Source of the DNA: Pyrinomonadaceae bacterium
Lineage (GTDB): Bacteria > Acidobacteriota > Blastocatellia > Pyrinomonadales > Pyrinomonadaceae
Direction of reading: 5' to 3'
Assembly (NCBI GenBank): GCA_013812565.1
Contig: JACCTF010000012.1
Coordinates: 1-9,623 of the forward strand
DNA length: 9,623 nucleotides
A model generated the notes under the pieces. It had not been told where the DNA came from, made no database searches, and was given only the letters and a program-made list of their open reading frames with translations. Each line of letters opens with the position of its first letter. Within the stretch, counting starts at the first letter, position 1. This document shows, piece after piece, positions 6,500 through 9,623 of the stretch. The translations under genes were made by a program, and so were the position numbers.

Positions 6500-6617
6500 C
6501 CACAGAGTCACCGCAGACACAGAGCAAACGAATGTAATCAAGGAGCAATTAGCTAGACACCAATCTACCTAATCATTTCAATGATTTTCTCTGTGCCTGC
6601 GGTGTCCCTGTGGCTAT
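6496..6617. repeat. Intergenic fold-back repeat C
   Basis: The 29-base arms 6496-6524 and 6589-6617 are inverted copies with 26 matches. A perfect 7-base pair (AATCATT, 6571-6577; AATGATT, 6580-6586) sits in the loop. The arms repeat CACAGAG-type words in 8-base steps. The left arm includes the TAG stop codon of the peptidase gene (6497-6499). The word content overlaps that of repeat A. No protein is recognised in the 144-base gap. Confidence 0.8.
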
Positions 6618-6634
6618 CATTGTGGCTATCATTG
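6611..6634 (+). repeat. Perfect 12-base tandem duplication before the kinase gene
   Basis: TGGCTATCATTG occurs twice without a break. The first copy shares its TGGCTAT with the end of the right arm of repeat C. The last base of the second copy is the first base of the GAGG ribosome site (6634-6637), which lies 6 bases before the kinase ATG at 6644. Confidence 0.85.
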
Positions 6635-6643
6635 AGGTTCATC

Positions 6644-9142
6644 ATGGTCGGGCAGGAATTACTCAATTACCGTATTGATAAGAAGCTCGGCGCGGGCGGG
6701 CAGGGCACAGTCTACAAAGCCACCGATACCAAGCTCGGGCGCACGGTCGTCATCAAAGTTCTCACTCCTGAAGTGACCGCGAAAGAGGTCAACCTGCGAC
6801 GCTTTGAACGGGAAGCGCGGCTTGCCTCGTCGCTTGACCACCCGAACATCTGTACGATCTATGGCCTGCACGAAGTCGAAGGACTCCACTTCATCGTGAT
6901 GCAGTATGTCGAGGGGCGCAACGTGCGGGAACTTGTGGATGGCCGACCGCTCGAACTTCAAAGCGCGCTCTCCATCGGCATTCAAGTCGCGGATGCGCTC
7001 GCCGCAGCGCATGAGCGCGGCATCATCCATCGCGACATCAAAGCGGGCAACGTGATGGTGCTTAGTTCCGGGCTTGCCAAGGTCTTGGATTTCGGTTTGG
7101 CTAAACTTCTCGGACAGGGAGAAGGAGCACATGACCAGAGCGGAATGCATCTGACGGAGATCGGCGTTCCTTACGGCACGGCCACCTACGCCGCGCCCGA
7201 GCAAGCACGCGGCCTGCGCACTGACCACCGCGCCGACATCTTCTCGACCGGCGTGCTGCTCTACGAAATGCTCACGGGGACGTGGCCCTTTCGCGGCACG
7301 ACCATCGTGGATGTGCGCTATGCGGTGCTTCACGAAACGCCGCAACCCGTCAACCAAGCGCGCCCTGCCGGAGATGTGCCGCCACGCTTGCAGCAGATAC
7401 TCGACCGCGCGCTTGCCAAAGAACCGGACCAGCGTTACCAGAAGATCAAAGACCTGCGCGATGATCTTAAGACGGTGCTCCGTGAAATCGCTTTGGGCGC
7501 GAGTGGCGATGCAAATTATCTTCTTGGAACAGCGGCGCTGGTCGAGCCGCACCATCAACACGGCTTCGGCGCGATGAAGCGAACGGTCGGGCGTTGGCTG
7601 CGCAGCATCACCGGAGCCGAATCCACTTCTGTTACATCGGCCGGTGCATCTTCCACCTCGACGCAACGCGACATACACCAAACTCCGCACCTCACTTCGA
7701 CCAGCCAAGAAGAAGTGCAAAAGAGCGTCGCCATCCTGCCCTTTCGCAATTTGAGCAACGATCCATCGTCAAGCTTCTATGAATTTTCGCTCGCCGATGC
7801 CGTGATTACGGAATTGGCGCGCATACGCTCGCTGGTGGTGCGTCCCAGTTCGATCATTGCAAAGTATCAAGGGCAGGATCGTGATCCGCGCGACGTAGGG
7901 CGCGAACTTCAAGTGGACGCGGTGCTGGCTGCTAGTTTCATGCGCACACAAGAGCGTCTGCGCGTTACCGCGCAACTGCTTGATGTTGGATCAGGCGATA
8001 TGCTGTGGAGCGACCGCATCGATGTGGCATCCGGCGACATCATCAGCGTGCAAGACACCATTGCCAAGCAGATTGTTGACGGCTTACGCATTGAACTTAG
8101 CGGCGACGAACATGTTGACATGGCAGCTCACGCAACCCGCAACGCAACGGCTTACGAAGAGTATCTGCGCGGGCGCGACCGGATGGGCAGCTATATCTAT
8201 CACACGCTGGCGGGCGAGGACATGGACGCCGCCATCGAACACTTCAAGCGTGCGACTGAGCTTGATTCATCTTTCGCGCTTGCGCATGCGGCACTCGGCG
8301 GCTGCTATGCCAATCGTGTTATTAAGTGCTCGGGCAGCCCCGAAGATTATGATCTCGCCGAAAGCTCGTTCAATAAAGCGCTCGCGCTTGATCCGCAGAT
8401 TCTTGAAGCGCGCATGCATATGATTTTCATCTATCTTTCACGCGGGCAAAAAAAGAAGGCACGCGCCGAGATTGAAAGCTTGCGGCACGAAGCACCGAAT
8501 GATGTCGGCGTGCATTTCGTGCGCTCTTATCTGTATCGCCTCGATGGAGAATATGACAAAGCACTTCGAAGTCTTGATCGTATGTTACGCTTGAACCCGG
8601 CGGAGCGCGTCGTTGTAAGTTACAACCGTGCACGCATCTTTATGTATCAAGGGCGATACCAGGATGCGATGCTTGAACTTGATCAGGGAAGCGCAATGGA
8701 GCCGGACCATCCACTGATTAGAACTTTCCGCGCTGTCGCGCTTTATCGTCAGGGCAATGCCGCAGCAGCAGCCGACATGCTACGCGAAGTGCTCAGAAAC
8801 CACCCGGAGATGGATGGGATACGGCCGCTGCTCGCGCAGTGTCTGAGCACGCTCGGAGATCATGAAGCGGCGCGCCGTGAGCTGACCGAGCGCGTGAAAG
8901 AAACAGCGACAGCCGATCATGATGTTCCCTACTGGCTCGCTTCCGCCTACGCGCTTGAAGGAGAGACGGATGAAGCGTTCGAGTGGTTGGAACGAGCCAT
9001 CAATTTGGGCAATGAGAACCACCCCTGGTTTGAGTCTAATCCCGCGTGGGCTGGGCTTCGCGATGATCCGCGTTTTCGCGAACTGATGAGTCGGATCAAA
9101 GCGCCGCCGGAGGAACGAGCGGCAAGGACGCATGCGCCGTGA
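6644..9142 (+). CDS. Soluble Ser/Thr protein kinase with TolB-like domain and TPR repeats
   Basis: 832 residues. The Hanks-type kinase domain covers about 9-285: glycine loop GAGGQG (16-21), Lys38 in VVIK, likely helix-C Glu57, HRD 129-131, DFG 149-151 and APE 184-186, all intact. A Ser/Thr-rich linker (about 318-358) has no membrane helix. A TolB N-terminal-like domain begins KSVAILPF at 360-367 and runs to about 485. From about 500 to 815 there are roughly seven or eight TPR-like helix pairs, ending in the WLERAI...ESNPAW...DPRF pattern of such tails. It probably phosphorylates proteins brought in by the TPR region; targets are unknown. ATG 6644 is chosen because GAGG lies 6 bases upstream. 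A start at 6581 would translate repeat C. The last four bases overlap the phosphatase gene. Soluble location is inferred. Confidence 0.92.
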   Translation: MVGQELLNYRIDKKLGAGGQGTVYKATDTKLGRTVVIKVLTPEVTAKEVNLRRFEREARLASSLDHPNICTIYGLHEVEGLHFIVMQYVEGRNVRELVDGRPLELQSALSIGIQVADALAAAHERGIIHRDIKAGNVMVLSSGLAKVLDFGLAKLLGQGEGAHDQSGMHLTEIGVPYGTATYAAPEQARGLRTDHRADIFSTGVLLYEMLTGTWPFRGTTIVDVRYAVLHETPQPVNQARPAGDVPPRLQQILDRALAKEPDQRYQKIKDLRDDLKTVLREIALGASGDANYLLGTAALVEPHHQHGFGAMKRTVGRWLRSITGAESTSVTSAGASSTSTQRDIHQTPHLTSTSQEEVQKSVAILPFRNLSNDPSSSFYEFSLADAVITELARIRSLVVRPSSIIAKYQGQDRDPRDVGRELQVDAVLAASFMRTQERLRVTAQLLDVGSGDMLWSDRIDVASGDIISVQDTIAKQIVDGLRIELSGDEHVDMAAHATRNATAYEEYLRGRDRMGSYIYHTLAGEDMDAAIEHFKRATELDSSFALAHAALGGCYANRVIKCSGSPEDYDLAESSFNKALALDPQILEARMHMIFIYLSRGQKKKARAEIESLRHEAPNDVGVHFVRSYLYRLDGEYDKALRSLDRMLRLNPAERVVVSYNRARIFMYQGRYQDAMLELDQGSAMEPDHPLIRTFRAVALYRQGNAAAAADMLREVLRNHPEMDGIRPLLAQCLSTLGDHEAARRELTERVKETATADHDVPYWLASAYALEGETDEAFEWLERAINLGNENHPWFESNPAWAGLRDDPRFRELMSRIKAPPEERAARTHAP

Positions 9143-9623
9143 AGACCTTTGTCATTGGCGACATTCACGGTCGACGCTCGCAGCTTCAACAGCTTCTTCG
9201 GATGATACCGCGTGATTCGGCAACGGATACTTTGGTAATGCTCGGCGATCTCATTGATCGCGGCGAAGATACGCCGGGAGTGGTTAGTGATTGTGTTGAG
9301 CTACAACGCGAGGGGGGAGCGTCGGTGGTTGCGTTGCGCGGCAACCATGAACAGATGTTGCTCGACTTCCTCGACGCCGCAGAAGCGGACGACTGCTCGT
9401 GGCTGCATATGGCATCCGGCGGCGCACGCACCTTCGAGCAATACACGGGCAGCGATCTAGCGGCAACAACGGCGCAGGCAGTCGCGGCGGCGCAAAAGCG
9501 GCTTGCAAGCGCGATCCCGCCGGAGCATCTCAAATTTTTGCGTCAGCTCCCGCTTTACTACGAAGATGATTTTGCCATCTACGTTCACGCCGGACTGGAC
9601 CAGGGCAAGCACCCACGTGATAC
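9139..9623 (+). CDS. PPP-family protein phosphatase (metallophosphoesterase), 5' part
   Basis: 161 complete codons are visible and the gene runs off the window. The metal-binding motifs of the PPP family are in order: GDIHG at residues 7-11, GDLIDRG at 36-42, GNHE at 68-71, and VHAGLDQGK around His150. These coordinate two metal ions and remove phosphate from Ser/Thr (sometimes Tyr or His) residues, as in lambda and PrpA-type phosphatases; an ApaH-like dinucleotide hydrolase is the main alternative. The start is GTG at 9139, whose bases overlap the kinase TGA (GTGA, 4-base overlap), so translation is probably coupled. A weak AAGGA (9124-9128) lies 10 bases upstream. The pairing suggests that this enzyme reverses the kinase's phosphorylation, which is inference from position. 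Confidence 0.88.
   Translation, partial: MKTFVIGDIHGRRSQLQQLLRMIPRDSATDTLVMLGDLIDRGEDTPGVVSDCVELQREGGASVVALRGNHEQMLLDFLDAAEADDCSWLHMASGGARTFEQYTGSDLAATTAQAVAAAQKRLASAIPPEHLKFLRQLPLYYEDDFAIYVHAGLDQGKHPRD

Noticed and set aside
6496..6617. Repeat C as an insertion sequence or miniature transposon
   Set aside because: The arms are inverted, but no flanking target-site duplication is evident, and the internal 8-base periodicity is unlike the ends of known transposons; kept as a fold-back repeat.
6581..6643. Hydrophobic 21-codon leader on the kinase, looking like a signal anchor
   Set aside because: It is a translation of the right arm of repeat C and the 12-base tandem duplication; the GAGG ribosome site supports ATG 6644.
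6659..7720. Long minus-strand open frame (353 codons) opposite the kinase
   Set aside because: No recognisable protein features; the plus strand encodes all kinase motifs in order, so this is an antisense shadow.

Overview
The window looks like chromosomal DNA of a mid-GC, free-living bacterium, most likely an acidobacterium of the Blastocatellia type. This rests on a soluble Ser/Thr kinase fused to a TolB-like domain and TPRs, a secreted prolyl-oligopeptidase-family enzyme, and gaps filled with short-word fold-back repeats. It is inference from gene types, not a marker-gene placement. No rRNA, tRNA, phage, transposase or CRISPR array is visible.

Left half (200-3664, minus strand): five genes read right to left. 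They encode a TehB-like SAM methyltransferase, a thioredoxin-reductase-like flavoprotein, a single-domain rhodanese, a four-helix DUF4149 membrane protein, and a short homologue of the glycine/proline reductase selenoprotein B family (GrdB/PrdB-like). The last three genes are 15-17 bases apart and must be co-transcribed. The flavoprotein sits 71 bases upstream of them, and the methyltransferase is separated from it by a 173-base repeat-filled gap. The flavoprotein has lost the CxxC of thioredoxin reductase, and the GrdB/PrdB-like protein has serine where selenoprotein relatives carry selenocysteine. Both have the folds of a selenium/thiol reductase system but lack its signature redox residues, so they may form a repurposed redox or sulfur pathway.

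Centre (3665-4369): a divergent gap with a plausible minus-strand promoter and a degenerate fold-back, then a small CPYC glutaredoxin-like protein on the plus strand, then a 167-base gap.

Right half (4370-9623, plus strand): a signal-peptide-bearing oligopeptidase B homologue; a fold-back repeat whose left arm contains that gene's stop codon; an 832-residue Ser/Thr kinase with TolB-like and TPR regions and no membrane segment; and, overlapping it by four bases, the start of a PPP-family protein phosphatase cut by the window end. The kinase and phosphatase look like a coupled phosphorylation switch.

The main non-gene signal is a set of intergenic fold-back elements (8-124, 2930-3095, 6496-6617, and a weaker one at 3781-3882). 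They are built from 7- or 8-base words that differ between elements. The three clear ones share one design: a long imperfect outer inverted repeat around a shorter perfect inner one. Two of them supply the stop codon of the neighbouring gene.
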